From contig OY970206.1 in the NCBI GenBank assembly GCA_963708425.1, forward strand, positions 992,001 to 1,056,000: a stretch of 64,000 nt of DNA, in the 5' to 3' direction. Source of the DNA: JACMNW01 sp963708425 (GTDB taxonomy: Bacteria; Pseudomonadota; Alphaproteobacteria; Rhodobacterales; Rhodobacteraceae). A model generated the notes under the pieces. The model had not been told where the DNA came from and ran no database searches. It saw only the letters and a program-made list of their open reading frames with translations. This document shows positions 1 to 7,948 of this stretch, one piece after another; positions within the stretch are counted from its first letter, which is position 1, and the number at the start of each line of letters is the position of its first letter. Position numbers and translations under genes: made by a program.

Positions 1-178
1 CTTTGCCGCTGATCCCGCGATTTCCCTTGATTTTTAAGGCTATTGATCGCATATCCGAGTTGCGACGTTATCCCTATCGACCACTGTCTCCCCGTTCACG
101 GCCACAGCACTCGATTCCGCGCTGACGATGCCACACCGCCGCACTTCCGCGGGCGGACTTAAGACAGGAGACATCACG
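1..178. other. Window edge and cold-shock gene leader
   Basis: This stretch holds no coding region I can support. It is less GC-rich than the genes and leads directly into the cold-shock gene, whose Shine-Dalgarno AGGAG lies at 166-170. Cold-shock genes often carry long structured 5' leaders, so part of it may be the untranslated leader. That is inference from the family, and I could not define a promoter with confidence. Confidence 0.4.
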
Positions 179-385
179 ATGGCCAAGGGCACCGTGAAAT
201 GGTTTAACGAAACCAAAGGCTTCGGCTTTATTGCACCAGAAGGCGGCAAGAAAGACGTATTCGTTCACATCACCGCTTTGGAACGCGCGGGCCTTCGCAG
301 CCTGAAAGACGGCCAGCCGGTGACATTTGACATCGAAGCAGGCCGTGATGGCCGCGAATCGGCGACCAACCTCGCCCTCGCCTGA
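179..385 (+). CDS. Cold-shock domain protein (CspA family)
   Basis: A 68-residue single-domain cold-shock protein, a small beta-barrel that binds single-stranded RNA/DNA and melts mRNA structure. The RNP1-like segment KGFGFI and the RNP2-like segment VFVHI are both visible after the typical N-terminus MAKGTVKWFN. The length matches the family. The start is fixed by AGGAG at 166-170, eight bases upstream; a longer reading from 128 has no ribosome site and no family similarity. A strong intrinsic terminator follows at 405-434, so the gene is probably monocistronic. Alphaproteobacteria carry several Csp paralogues, so I give no specific symbol. Confidence 0.95.
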   Translation: MAKGTVKWFNETKGFGFIAPEGGKKDVFVHITALERAGLRSLKDGQPVTFDIEAGRDGRESATNLALA

Positions 386-404
386 TAACTTCGGCACAGA
401 ATTG

Positions 405-434
405 AAAAAGGCGGGTCATCGACCCGCCTTTTTT
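405..434. terminator. Bidirectional intrinsic terminator between convergent genes
   Basis: A perfect 8-bp stem GGCGGGTC/GACCCGCC (410-417 with 421-428) has a 3-base loop, an A-run on the left and TTTTTT on the right. It therefore works on both strands, ending the cold-shock gene (+) and the receiver-like gene (-). Confidence 0.93.
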
Positions 435-450
435 CATATAGGAGCGGGTG

Positions 451-882
451 TTACGCGGCGCGCCAGATAAAACGGTCATGCAGCGCGTGTTCAAAACCAA
501 CGCGCAGCGACACCATCGACAGTGGCGCACGCAGCATTATCGGTGCTGACCGTTCTTCCGGGAAAACTTGGCTGCCACAATCGCGCCCAACCAGAATGAC
601 CGGAACGCGCACATCCGCCGCCCGCAGCATGGTATAAGCACGCAAACCCGCGTTTAGCCCGCCAAAAGCGTCGGTATCCATCACGAAAAGCCCATACCCC
701 AGCGGGTCGTCAATCATCGCGGCTAAGGCCGAATACATCTCTGTTTCAGTATCAACCAGCCCGCCAAGCGCTGTTAGACGCTGCTCCGCCGCGTCGTCCG
801 ATCCATCCGTCAGGAACAGCACACGTATTCCGCGACCAACAAGCGTCGCACCTTCGTTCTTGATCACGCGAATATGTTGCAC
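451..882 (-). CDS. Receiver-like (CheY-fold) small protein
   Basis: A 143-residue protein with the alternating pattern of a response-regulator receiver domain and no output domain. A hydrophobic strand (IRVLFLTDG, about residue 19) starts the fold, and YGLFVMDTDAF (about residues 63-73) carries the Asp expected at the phospho-acceptor strand. The conserved late Lys-Pro is not evident (LRAPLS instead), so phosphorylation is uncertain. The start ATG at 882 is preceded by GGAG/AGGG purine stretches. It is convergent with the cold-shock gene and shares its terminator. I do not recognise a named family; it could be a degenerate receiver acting by protein contact. Confidence 0.7.
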   Translation of the reverse strand: MQHIRVIKNEGATLVGRGIRVLFLTDGSDDAAEQRLTALGGLVDTETEMYSALAAMIDDPLGYGLFVMDTDAFGGLNAGLRAYTMLRAADVRVPVILVGRDCGSQVFPEERSAPIMLRAPLSMVSLRVGFEHALHDRFIWRAA

Positions 883-1052
883 CCTGAAACTCCACCAAAA
901 CTGCCCCGTACTTCTGGATTACCCTCCAGATGAGGTGAAATTGAGTGAAAAACCGGGCATCTTTTCGCTCTTTGAACACAATCTATGGCGGTTGCAGGGC
1001 CAAACGATCTGACGCACACTTCTTCGACACATCCCTCCCCCCAAAAGGCATC

Positions 1053-1964
1053 ATGCCAGCCACAGATTATCAAAGCCTTATCGACGCCCCGACTTGGGCC
1101 TTCATCCGGCGCACCGAAGCCTGCTACCCCACAGATGCGGCCAATCGCAGCATCGCCGAGCAGCGTGTTATCTACGATGCGATGGCTCGCGCGTTTCACC
1201 GTGGCTACCCGCCCGGCATCACTGCACGCGATGAAACCACCGCGGGTGTGCCCTGTCGCATCTATCAAGGCAGACTGCCCACAGTCATCTACCTGCATGG
1301 CGGCGGCTTCATCATGGGCGGCTTGCACAGCCACGATGATATCTGCGCTGAAATTTGTGCCCGCACCGGGTTTCGAGTGGTCAGCGTCGGCTACCGCCTT
1401 GCCCCCGAACATCTGCACCCTGCCGCCTATGAAGATGCGCTTGCCGTTGCGCGCGCAATTGCGGCGTCCGGCCCTTATCTGCTGGTCGGGGATTCAGCGG
1501 GTGGCGCGCTAGCCGCCTCGGTCGCCCAAGGTCTACGTCACCACGACGCCCGGGCTTTGGGCCTGGTGCTTATCTACGCCGGCCTAGGCGGCAATCCCGA
1601 TCAGGGCAGCTACCTGACGCATGCCAATGCGCCAATGCTGACGCGCGACGATGTCCGGTTCTACGGCAAGGTCCGGCACAAAGATGGCGTTGCGCCGACC
1701 GATGATCCCACCGCCTACGCCCTGCACGACACAGATTTCGGGGGCCTGCCTCGAGCCGCCGTCTTCTCTGCCGAATGTGATCCGCTGGCCGACTATGGCC
1801 GCGAGTATTGCGCCCGCATCACAGCCGCCGGTGGCCAGGCCGAATGGCATCTGGAACAGGGCCTCGTCCACGGCTATCTTCGCGCAAGGGCTTGCGTTCC
1901 GCGCGCCGCTGCCAGCTTTGAACGCATCATCACTGCCATCACAACCCTAGGGGCCACGCCATGA
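1053..1964 (+). CDS. Alpha/beta hydrolase (HSL-type esterase/lipase)
   Basis: A 303-residue serine hydrolase of the hormone-sensitive-lipase type. The oxyanion-hole motif HGGGF lies near residue 81 and the nucleophile elbow GDSAGG near residue 147, with the Asp (SAECDPLADYG) and His (GLVHGY) of the triad in order near the C-terminus. It should hydrolyse a carboxylic ester; the substrate is not readable. I chose ATG 1053 (MPATDYQ) over an upstream ATG at 945, because an AAAAGG stretch precedes it and the extra 36 residues look non-coding. Its stop overlaps the start of the next gene (ATGA at 1961-1964), so the two are translationally coupled. Confidence 0.88.
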   Translation: MPATDYQSLIDAPTWAFIRRTEACYPTDAANRSIAEQRVIYDAMARAFHRGYPPGITARDETTAGVPCRIYQGRLPTVIYLHGGGFIMGGLHSHDDICAEICARTGFRVVSVGYRLAPEHLHPAAYEDALAVARAIAASGPYLLVGDSAGGALAASVAQGLRHHDARALGLVLIYAGLGGNPDQGSYLTHANAPMLTRDDVRFYGKVRHKDGVAPTDDPTAYALHDTDFGGLPRAAVFSAECDPLADYGREYCARITAAGGQAEWHLEQGLVHGYLRARACVPRAAASFERIITAITTLGATP

Positions 1965-2710
1965 ACCACGCCTTGCGTAACACCACCCATTGGGCCGAAC
2001 GGGTTGACCTTGCCGCTGCCTTTAGGTGGACGGCGCGCCTGAACATGCACGAAGCCGTGGCCAACCATTTCAGCCTGGCCACCAACCCTTCTGGCACCGA
2101 ATTCCTGATCAACCCTAATGCGCGGCACTTCGCCCGCCTCACCGCATCCGACATGGTGCTGATCGACGCCAATGATCCCACCACAATGGATAGGCCGGAC
2201 GCGCCCGATCCCACAGCGTGGGGCCTGCACGGGGCCATCCACCGTGCCTGCCCGCATGCCCGCTGCGTCATGCATGTGCATTCCATCCACGCCACTGTGC
2301 TGGCCTCCCTCGCCGACAGCCACCTTCCGGCCATCGACCAGAACTCCGCCATGTTCCACAATCGCCAGATCGTCGATGATGCCTACGGCGGCATGGCTTT
2401 TGGCGATGAAGGCGCGCGCTGTGCTGCTTTGCTGACGGACCCAAAGGTCAAGGTGATGATCATGGGCAACCACGGCGTGCTGGTCATCGGGAACAGCGTC
2501 GCCGACACCTTCAACCGCCTCTATTACTTCGAGCGCGCGGCGGAAACCTACATCCGCGCGTTGCAAACCGGACGCCCACTCCGAGTACTGCCCGAAACCA
2601 TCGCGGAAAAAACCGCCCGCGAATGGGAAGATTACCCTACTGGTGCCGAGGCGCACCTGTCCGAGCTTAAAGCCCTGCTCGACGCTGAAAACTCAAACTA
2701 CGCCAGCTAA
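1961..2710 (+). CDS. Class II aldolase/adducin family protein
   Basis: A 249-residue protein of the class II aldolase/adducin fold, whose members are metal-dependent sugar-phosphate aldolases, epimerases or decarboxylases. The metal-binding pair MHVHS near residue 105 and the late histidine in NHGVLV near residue 168 are present. The Glu usual before the LH..I segment is not obvious (TAWGLHGAIH), so the exact chemistry is open. It overlaps the esterase gene by four bases (ATGA), suggesting consecutive steps on one substrate. Not assigned to a sugar pathway: no kinase or isomerase is nearby. Confidence 0.82.
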   Translation: MNHALRNTTHWAERVDLAAAFRWTARLNMHEAVANHFSLATNPSGTEFLINPNARHFARLTASDMVLIDANDPTTMDRPDAPDPTAWGLHGAIHRACPHARCVMHVHSIHATVLASLADSHLPAIDQNSAMFHNRQIVDDAYGGMAFGDEGARCAALLTDPKVKVMIMGNHGVLVIGNSVADTFNRLYYFERAAETYIRALQTGRPLRVLPETIAEKTAREWEDYPTGAEAHLSELKALLDAENSNYAS

Positions 2711-2855
2711 AGCGGTTCGCATTTGCCGAAATATCCTCGGGGGGCCAGTTTGGCAAAGCCACACTGGCATGGGGGCAGACGGCCCCCTTAGCCTCGCATT
2801 GCAGGCAACGCCGAAAATGCGAGAGAAATGGCAGCGCCGCAGCATGCGGCTCCGC
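2711..2855. other. Convergent intergenic stretch with hairpins and a repeat element
   Basis: This gap between the aldolase (+) and ABC ATPase (-) genes has no ORF worth calling. It holds one copy of the dispersed GAGGATATTT element (2721-2746, minus) and two hairpins: GCCAGT...ACTGGC around 2745-2769 and GGGGGC...GCCCCC at 2771-2787. These could end transcription from both sides, though neither has a long T-run. Confidence 0.55.
2721..2746 (-). repeat. Dispersed GAGGATATTT intergenic element, copy a
   Basis: On the minus strand this reads CCCCCCGAGGATATTTCGG, matching the core seen seven more times in the first 29 kb. The AAAAAG tail of other copies is missing here. Confidence 0.65.
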
Positions 2856-4493
2856 TTAATTCCCAGCGCTTTCCATCTTGCGCGTCGCGATCACGCTTTC
2901 CAGCCAACCCATCTTCATCTCTGGCACCGATGATAACAGCAAATCGGTGTAGTCATCAAACGGCGGCGACAGCACCTCGGTTTTGGTGCCATAGCGCACG
3001 ACCTTGCCCTTGAACATCACGGCAATCCGGTCAGCAATCGCCCGTACCGTCGCCAGATCGTGGGTGATGAACAAATACGCCACGCCCTCTTGCGCCTGCA
3101 AATTCAGCAGCAGCTTCAAAATCCCATCGGCAACCAGCGGGTCCAGCGCCGATGTCACCTCATCGCAGATGATCAAACGCGGCTTGGCTGCCAGTGCCCG
3201 CGCAATGCAAACCCGCTGCTTTTGCCCGCCCGACAGCTCTGCCGGATAACGGTCGATATAGCCCTTGCCCATTTCGATCTGGTCCAGCAGTTCCTGTACC
3301 CGTATACGCCGCGCCTCGCCAGTCAGACCAAAGTAAAACTCCAGCGGTCGGCCAATAATGGTGCCTACCGTCTGGCGCGGGTTCATCGCCACATCGGCCA
3401 TCTGATAGATCATCTGCACCTCGCGCAGATCATCCTTGCTGCGATCCTTCAACGCAGCTGAAAACGGTCGGCCTGCGAAAGTGATGCGGCCGGCACTCGG
3501 CGGCAACAGCCCGGTAATCACCCGCGCCAGCGTTGATTTGCCAGACCCGGATTCGCCCACCACTGCCAGCGTCTGCCCGGCAGGCAGATCAACTGTCACG
3601 TTGGTCAGCACATCAAACCTGGTGCCCCGGTAGCGCGCGGTAATTCCCGCTACAGACAACACCGCCGCAGCCCCATCGGTCTTTTCGACATGCTCGATGG
3701 ATCGCACCGATACCAACGCGCGGGTGTAGTCCTGCAACGGCGCCTCGATGATCTGCTGCGTGGTGCCGTATTCCACCATTTTGCCATGCCGCAGCACCAT
3801 GATGTGATCCGCCACCTGCGCCACCACGGCCAGATCATGGGTGATGTACAGCGCCGCCACCCCGGTCTCGACAATCGCTTCCTTGATCGCGGCCAAAACC
3901 TCGATCTGCGTTGTCACATCAAGGGCTGTCGTCGGCTCGTCGAACACCACCAGATCGGGTTTTGAACACAGCGCCATCGCCGTCATCACCCGTTGTAACT
4001 GTCCGCCCGATACTTGGTGCGGATAACGCTGGCCGATGCTTTCTGGGTTCGGCAGGCCCAACTTGGCAAACAGGTTCACCGCCCGCGCCTCGGCTTCCGC
4101 GCGGCTCATAAGCCCATGCCGCAGTGTGGCCTCCACCACTTGGTCCATCAACTGTTTGGCCGGGTTGAACGCTGCCGCCGCCGATTGCGCCACATAGGTC
4201 ACTTCGCCCCCGCGCAGGGCCCGCAAGCCACCCGCGCCGCCCTTCAGAATATCGCGCCCCTTCAGCCAAATCTCGCCGCCGGTGATCTGCACCCCGCCAC
4301 GCCCATAGGCCATCGACGACAAACCAATGGTTGATTTGCCCGCCCCGGATTCCCCGATCAGCCCCAGCACCTTGCCCTTTTCCAAGCGCAGCGAGACATC
4401 ATCCACCAGCGTCACCCGACGCGGCTTTTCACCCGGCGGATATGACGTAGCTTCAATCCGCAGCCCGTTGATCTGCAGCAAGGCATCGCTCAT
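2856..4493 (-). CDS. Oligopeptide/dipeptide-type ABC transporter, fused double ATPase
   Basis: A 545-residue protein with two complete ABC nucleotide-binding domains in tandem, equivalent to DppD and DppF fused. Domain 1 has Walker A GESGAGKST (residues 47-55), signature VSGGQ and Walker B ending FDEP. Domain 2 has GESGSGKST, signature LSGGQ and Walker B ending CDEV, where Val replaces the usual Pro. It powers the importer encoded just upstream. ATG 4493 overlaps the permease stop (ATGA), which rejects a longer reading from 4787 that runs through the permease gene. Last gene of a tight leftward operon: SBP, permease, permease, ATPase. Confidence 0.93.
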   Translation of the reverse strand: MSDALLQINGLRIEATSYPPGEKPRRVTLVDDVSLRLEKGKVLGLIGESGAGKSTIGLSSMAYGRGGVQITGGEIWLKGRDILKGGAGGLRALRGGEVTYVAQSAAAAFNPAKQLMDQVVEATLRHGLMSRAEAEARAVNLFAKLGLPNPESIGQRYPHQVSGGQLQRVMTAMALCSKPDLVVFDEPTTALDVTTQIEVLAAIKEAIVETGVAALYITHDLAVVAQVADHIMVLRHGKMVEYGTTQQIIEAPLQDYTRALVSVRSIEHVEKTDGAAAVLSVAGITARYRGTRFDVLTNVTVDLPAGQTLAVVGESGSGKSTLARVITGLLPPSAGRITFAGRPFSAALKDRSKDDLREVQMIYQMADVAMNPRQTVGTIIGRPLEFYFGLTGEARRIRVQELLDQIEMGKGYIDRYPAELSGGQKQRVCIARALAAKPRLIICDEVTSALDPLVADGILKLLLNLQAQEGVAYLFITHDLATVRAIADRIAVMFKGKVVRYGTKTEVLSPPFDDYTDLLLSSVPEMKMGWLESVIATRKMESAGN

Positions 4494-5305
4494 CCGCGAC
4501 CGCCTTTCAGGCTGCTGGTGCGGTTCAAAATCCAATCGGCCACCAGGTTCACCGAAATCGCCAAAGTCGCAATTGCCACGGCGGGCACCAATGCTGCCGG
4601 AATGCCGTAGACGATGCCTTCCTTGTTTTCCTTCACAATGCCGCCCCAATCCGCCAAGGGGGGCTGAATACCCAAGCCAAGGAATGACAGCGTCGAGATA
4701 AACAGCACTGCAAAGATAAACCGCAGCCCCATTTCGGCCACCAGCGGCGACAACGCATTTGGCAAAATCTCGCGAAAAATAATCCACAAGGTGCCCTCGC
4801 CGCGCAGCCGCGCCGCCTCGACATAATCCATCACTGCAATGTCAACCGCCACCGCGCGCGAAAGTCGAAACACCCGCGTGCAATCCAACAGCCCGATCAC
4901 CAGGATCAGCGTGAACAGCGAACTTGGCATGACTGACAAGATCAACAAGGCCGAGATCAGCGACGGGATCGACATCACCAGATCAACCGTGCGCGACAGC
5001 AACTGGTCCATCCAGCCGCCCAGCACGGCCGCCGTAAATCCCAGCACCGACCCGGTGATGAAACTCAACGCCGTCGCCGCCGCCGCCACAAAAATCGTGG
5101 TCTGCCCGCCCCAGATCATCCGGCTTAGCAAATCGCGGCCAATCGTGTCAGTGCCCAGCCAATGCGCCCGCGACCACGGCTCCCACGAGTCGCCGACCAC
5201 TTCGGCCATGCCGTAGGGAGAGATCACACCAGCAAAAATCGCCGCCAGAAAGTACGCGCTGGTAAAGAACAGGCCAATCATCGCCGCCAACGGAATGCGC
5301 GTCAT
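4490..5305 (-). CDS. ABC transporter permease, DppC-like
   Basis: A 271-residue integral membrane protein of the DppC/OppC class. It has an N-terminal transmembrane segment, the HWLGTDTIGRDLLSR motif typical of this family, and an EAARLRG-type EAA loop that docks on the ATPase. The start ATG 5305 overlaps the upstream permease stop (ATGA at 5302-5305), and its own stop overlaps the ATPase start, so the operon is translationally coupled throughout. With its DppB-like partner it forms the membrane channel for the substrate delivered by the SBP. Confidence 0.92.
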   Translation of the reverse strand: MTRIPLAAMIGLFFTSAYFLAAIFAGVISPYGMAEVVGDSWEPWSRAHWLGTDTIGRDLLSRMIWGGQTTIFVAAAATALSFITGSVLGFTAAVLGGWMDQLLSRTVDLVMSIPSLISALLILSVMPSSLFTLILVIGLLDCTRVFRLSRAVAVDIAVMDYVEAARLRGEGTLWIIFREILPNALSPLVAEMGLRFIFAVLFISTLSFLGLGIQPPLADWGGIVKENKEGIVYGIPAALVPAVAIATLAISVNLVADWILNRTSSLKGGRG

Positions 5306-6261
5306 TTCGGGTGCCTCAATCGTGGGTTGGCCAGAATCGACACCACGTCGGCAACGATGTTCAGACCAATGTAAATTGCCGCAAACACCAGCCCGCAAGC
5401 TTGCACCACCGGCACATCACGCTTCGATACGTGGTCCACCAGATACTGCCCCATGCCTGGGTAGACAAACACCACCTCAACCACCACCACGCCGACCACC
5501 AGATAAGCCATGTTCAGCATCACCACGTTCACTACCGGCGCAATCGCATTCGGAAACGCATGGCGCGCGATAACGTTGATCGGGCGCAGGCCCTTCAATT
5601 CTGCCGTCTCGATATAGGCCGATTGCATCACGTTCAGGATCGCCGCCCGTGTCATCCGCATCATGTGGCCCAGAACAGTCAGCACCAGTACCAGCACCGG
5701 CATCGAAATGGCATACAACTGTTCGCCCAGCGTCATGCCTTCGTAAATCGACGCCAGCGAGGGCATCAGCCGCCACTTCACCGCAAGGAAGTACACCGCG
5801 ATATAGCCCAATAGAAATTCCGGCACCGAAATGGTCGCCAGCGTAAAGCCCGAAATCAACTTGTCCGGCCAGCGATCACGATACCGCACCGCTATCAGAC
5901 CCAGAAAAATCGCCAATGGCACTGAAACCACCGCCGCCCAGAACGCCAGAAACAGCGTGTTGCCCAACCGCTTGCCCATCGCCTCGGCAATGTCCTCGCC
6001 ATTGGTCAGCGCCTTGCCCAGATCGCCCTGCAGCACGCCTCCCGCCCAGTTCAGATAACGCGTCAACGGCGGCTGATCCAACCCCAGTTCAGTCCGCAGA
6101 TTGGCCAGCGTTTCAGGCGTCGCAGATTGGCCCAGAATGGATTGCGCCACATCGCCCGGCAAAATCGTGGTGCCAACGAAAATCAGCACTGACGCCGCCC
6201 ACAATAGCAGAAGGCCCAGCGCAATGCGCTGGGCAATCAGTTTTATTACGGGGTGAACCAT
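5302..6261 (-). CDS. ABC transporter permease, DppB-like
   Basis: A 319-residue DppB/OppB-class permease. The N-terminus has a transmembrane segment followed by the family's periplasmic region (PGDVAQSILG...LRTELGLDQP). The EAA-type loop reads ETAELKGL, followed by five or so further membrane spans. ATG 6261 starts three bases after the SBP stop, and the gene overlaps the next permease by four bases. It is the partner of the DppC-like permease. Confidence 0.92.
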   Translation of the reverse strand: MVHPVIKLIAQRIALGLLLLWAASVLIFVGTTILPGDVAQSILGQSATPETLANLRTELGLDQPPLTRYLNWAGGVLQGDLGKALTNGEDIAEAMGKRLGNTLFLAFWAAVVSVPLAIFLGLIAVRYRDRWPDKLISGFTLATISVPEFLLGYIAVYFLAVKWRLMPSLASIYEGMTLGEQLYAISMPVLVLVLTVLGHMMRMTRAAILNVMQSAYIETAELKGLRPINVIARHAFPNAIAPVVNVVMLNMAYLVVGVVVVEVVFVYPGMGQYLVDHVSKRDVPVVQACGLVFAAIYIGLNIVADVVSILANPRLRHPK

Positions 6262-6264
6262 GGT

Positions 6265-7848
6265 TCAGGCGAACCAGGTCTTCGCCGAAACATAGCCACC
6301 CATCTGATCGTAGTTCGGATCGTTCTCATACCCGGCGATCTTGTCCGAAACCGCGTCGATGAAATCGTTGAACATCGGGCAGATCGTGCCGCCGTCTTCA
6401 TGCACAATCGCACCAATCTGGGCATAAAGCTCGGTCCGCTTGGCGACATCGGTCTCCCCTCGGGCCTGCAAGATCAGCGCGTCCATATCCTTGTCGAAGT
6501 ACTTGGTATCGTTCCAGTCCGCCGTCGAAAGATAGGCCGTCGACCACATCTGATCCTGCACCGGACGCCCGCCCCAATAGCTGGCGCAGAACGGGTTCAC
6601 GTTCCACACGTCCGACCAATAGCCGTCATCCGGCACCCGCTTGATCTCCAGCGGAATGCCCGCCGCCGCTGCCGATTGCTGGAACAATGCCGCTGCATCA
6701 ACCGCCCCTGGGAACGCGGTATCAGCAACTGTCAGCACAATCGGCGATCCATCATGGCCGGACGCCTTGTAATGTTCGGCTGCCTTGGCTGCGTCGTATT
6801 CGTATTGCGCCTGTGCGGTGAATAGCGGATAGGCCGCGTTAATCGGAATATCGTTGCCGATACCGCCAAAGCCATCAAGGATCTTGTCGACCATTTCCTG
6901 CCGGTTGATCGCGTATTTCAACGCCATCCGCAGGTCTTTGTTATCAAACGGAGCCTTGTCGCAGTGCATGATGAACACGTAATGGCCACGGCCCGATACG
7001 TTCATCACCTGAACGCCAGGCGTTTGCGCCAATAGTTTGGCAACCTTCGGGTCAATCCGGTTGATGATATCAACCTGCCCCGATTGCAGCGCCGATGTGC
7101 GCGCCGTGGCATCGTTGATCACGATGATTTCCACGCCGTCATAATGGCCGCGCGTTGCATCCCAATCGTTCGGGTTCTTCTCAAACGCATAGCGCACGCC
7201 AGCTTCGGCCGAAACCAGCTTCCATGTGCCAGTGCCGATCCCTGCATTCGGGTCATCGACGCCGCCCTTTGGCTGCACCACAAGGTGATAATCCGACAGC
7301 AGATAGGGCAGATCGGCGTTACCGGTCGACAGCGTCATGACAACATTGTTGCCGTCGGCCTTGATGTCGGTAATTCCCGACATGATGCCAAACGCCCCGG
7401 ATTTCGAATTTTCGTCGGAATGCCGCTTGAACGTCGCCACCACGTCATCAACCGTCATGTCGGTGCCATCGTGAAACTTTACACCCTGACGAATGGCAAA
7501 AGTCCATTCCGTACCGTCGGGGTTCGACGAAAAGCTTTCCGCAAGGCGTGGCTCAAGCCCGCCGTCAGCAGTGGTGTTCACAATGGTATCGCCCCACTGC
7601 TTGTTCACTGCAAACGGCACCGGGCTATCGGCCAACCCCGGATCAAGCGCATCGGTCGTCTCGCCGCCGCCAAGCCCGATCTTCAGCGTGCCACCCTTCT
7701 TCGGCTCCTGCGCCCAAGCGCCCGTTGGCAACATTGATGTGCCAAGTGCCGCCGTCAAACCAAACGCCGCAGACCGGTTCAGAAACGAACGACGGTTAAG
7801 CCGGGTCTGGTCAATATGATCAAGCAGCAGGTCTAGTTTGTCTTTCAT
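6265..7848 (-). CDS. ABC transporter substrate-binding protein (family 5), Tat-type signal
   Basis: A 527-residue family 5 solute-binding protein (DppA/OppA fold). The N-terminus carries a twin-arginine motif NRRSFL (residues 18-23), a hydrophobic stretch, and a probable cleavage after AWA near residue 46, so it is likely exported folded by Tat. The mature part opens with KKGGTLKIGL, as is usual for the family. ATG 7848 is set by GGGAG nine bases upstream; longer readings to 8022 have no such support. It heads the operon, so the ligand defines the importer. Family 5 proteins bind peptides but also other solutes, and neighbouring esterases and amine genes leave the ligand open. Confidence 0.92.
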   Translation of the reverse strand: MKDKLDLLLDHIDQTRLNRRSFLNRSAAFGLTAALGTSMLPTGAWAQEPKKGGTLKIGLGGGETTDALDPGLADSPVPFAVNKQWGDTIVNTTADGGLEPRLAESFSSNPDGTEWTFAIRQGVKFHDGTDMTVDDVVATFKRHSDENSKSGAFGIMSGITDIKADGNNVVMTLSTGNADLPYLLSDYHLVVQPKGGVDDPNAGIGTGTWKLVSAEAGVRYAFEKNPNDWDATRGHYDGVEIIVINDATARTSALQSGQVDIINRIDPKVAKLLAQTPGVQVMNVSGRGHYVFIMHCDKAPFDNKDLRMALKYAINRQEMVDKILDGFGGIGNDIPINAAYPLFTAQAQYEYDAAKAAEHYKASGHDGSPIVLTVADTAFPGAVDAAALFQQSAAAAGIPLEIKRVPDDGYWSDVWNVNPFCASYWGGRPVQDQMWSTAYLSTADWNDTKYFDKDMDALILQARGETDVAKRTELYAQIGAIVHEDGGTICPMFNDFIDAVSDKIAGYENDPNYDQMGGYVSAKTWFA

Positions 7849-7948
7849 CGGTCGCTCCCAGGGATTTTTGTTGATTGCCGAGTCAACCATGGTCCGGATT
7901 ATCAAGATTCGTAAATCTTTTTTTTCAACCCTTTGCCCATAGTCCAAT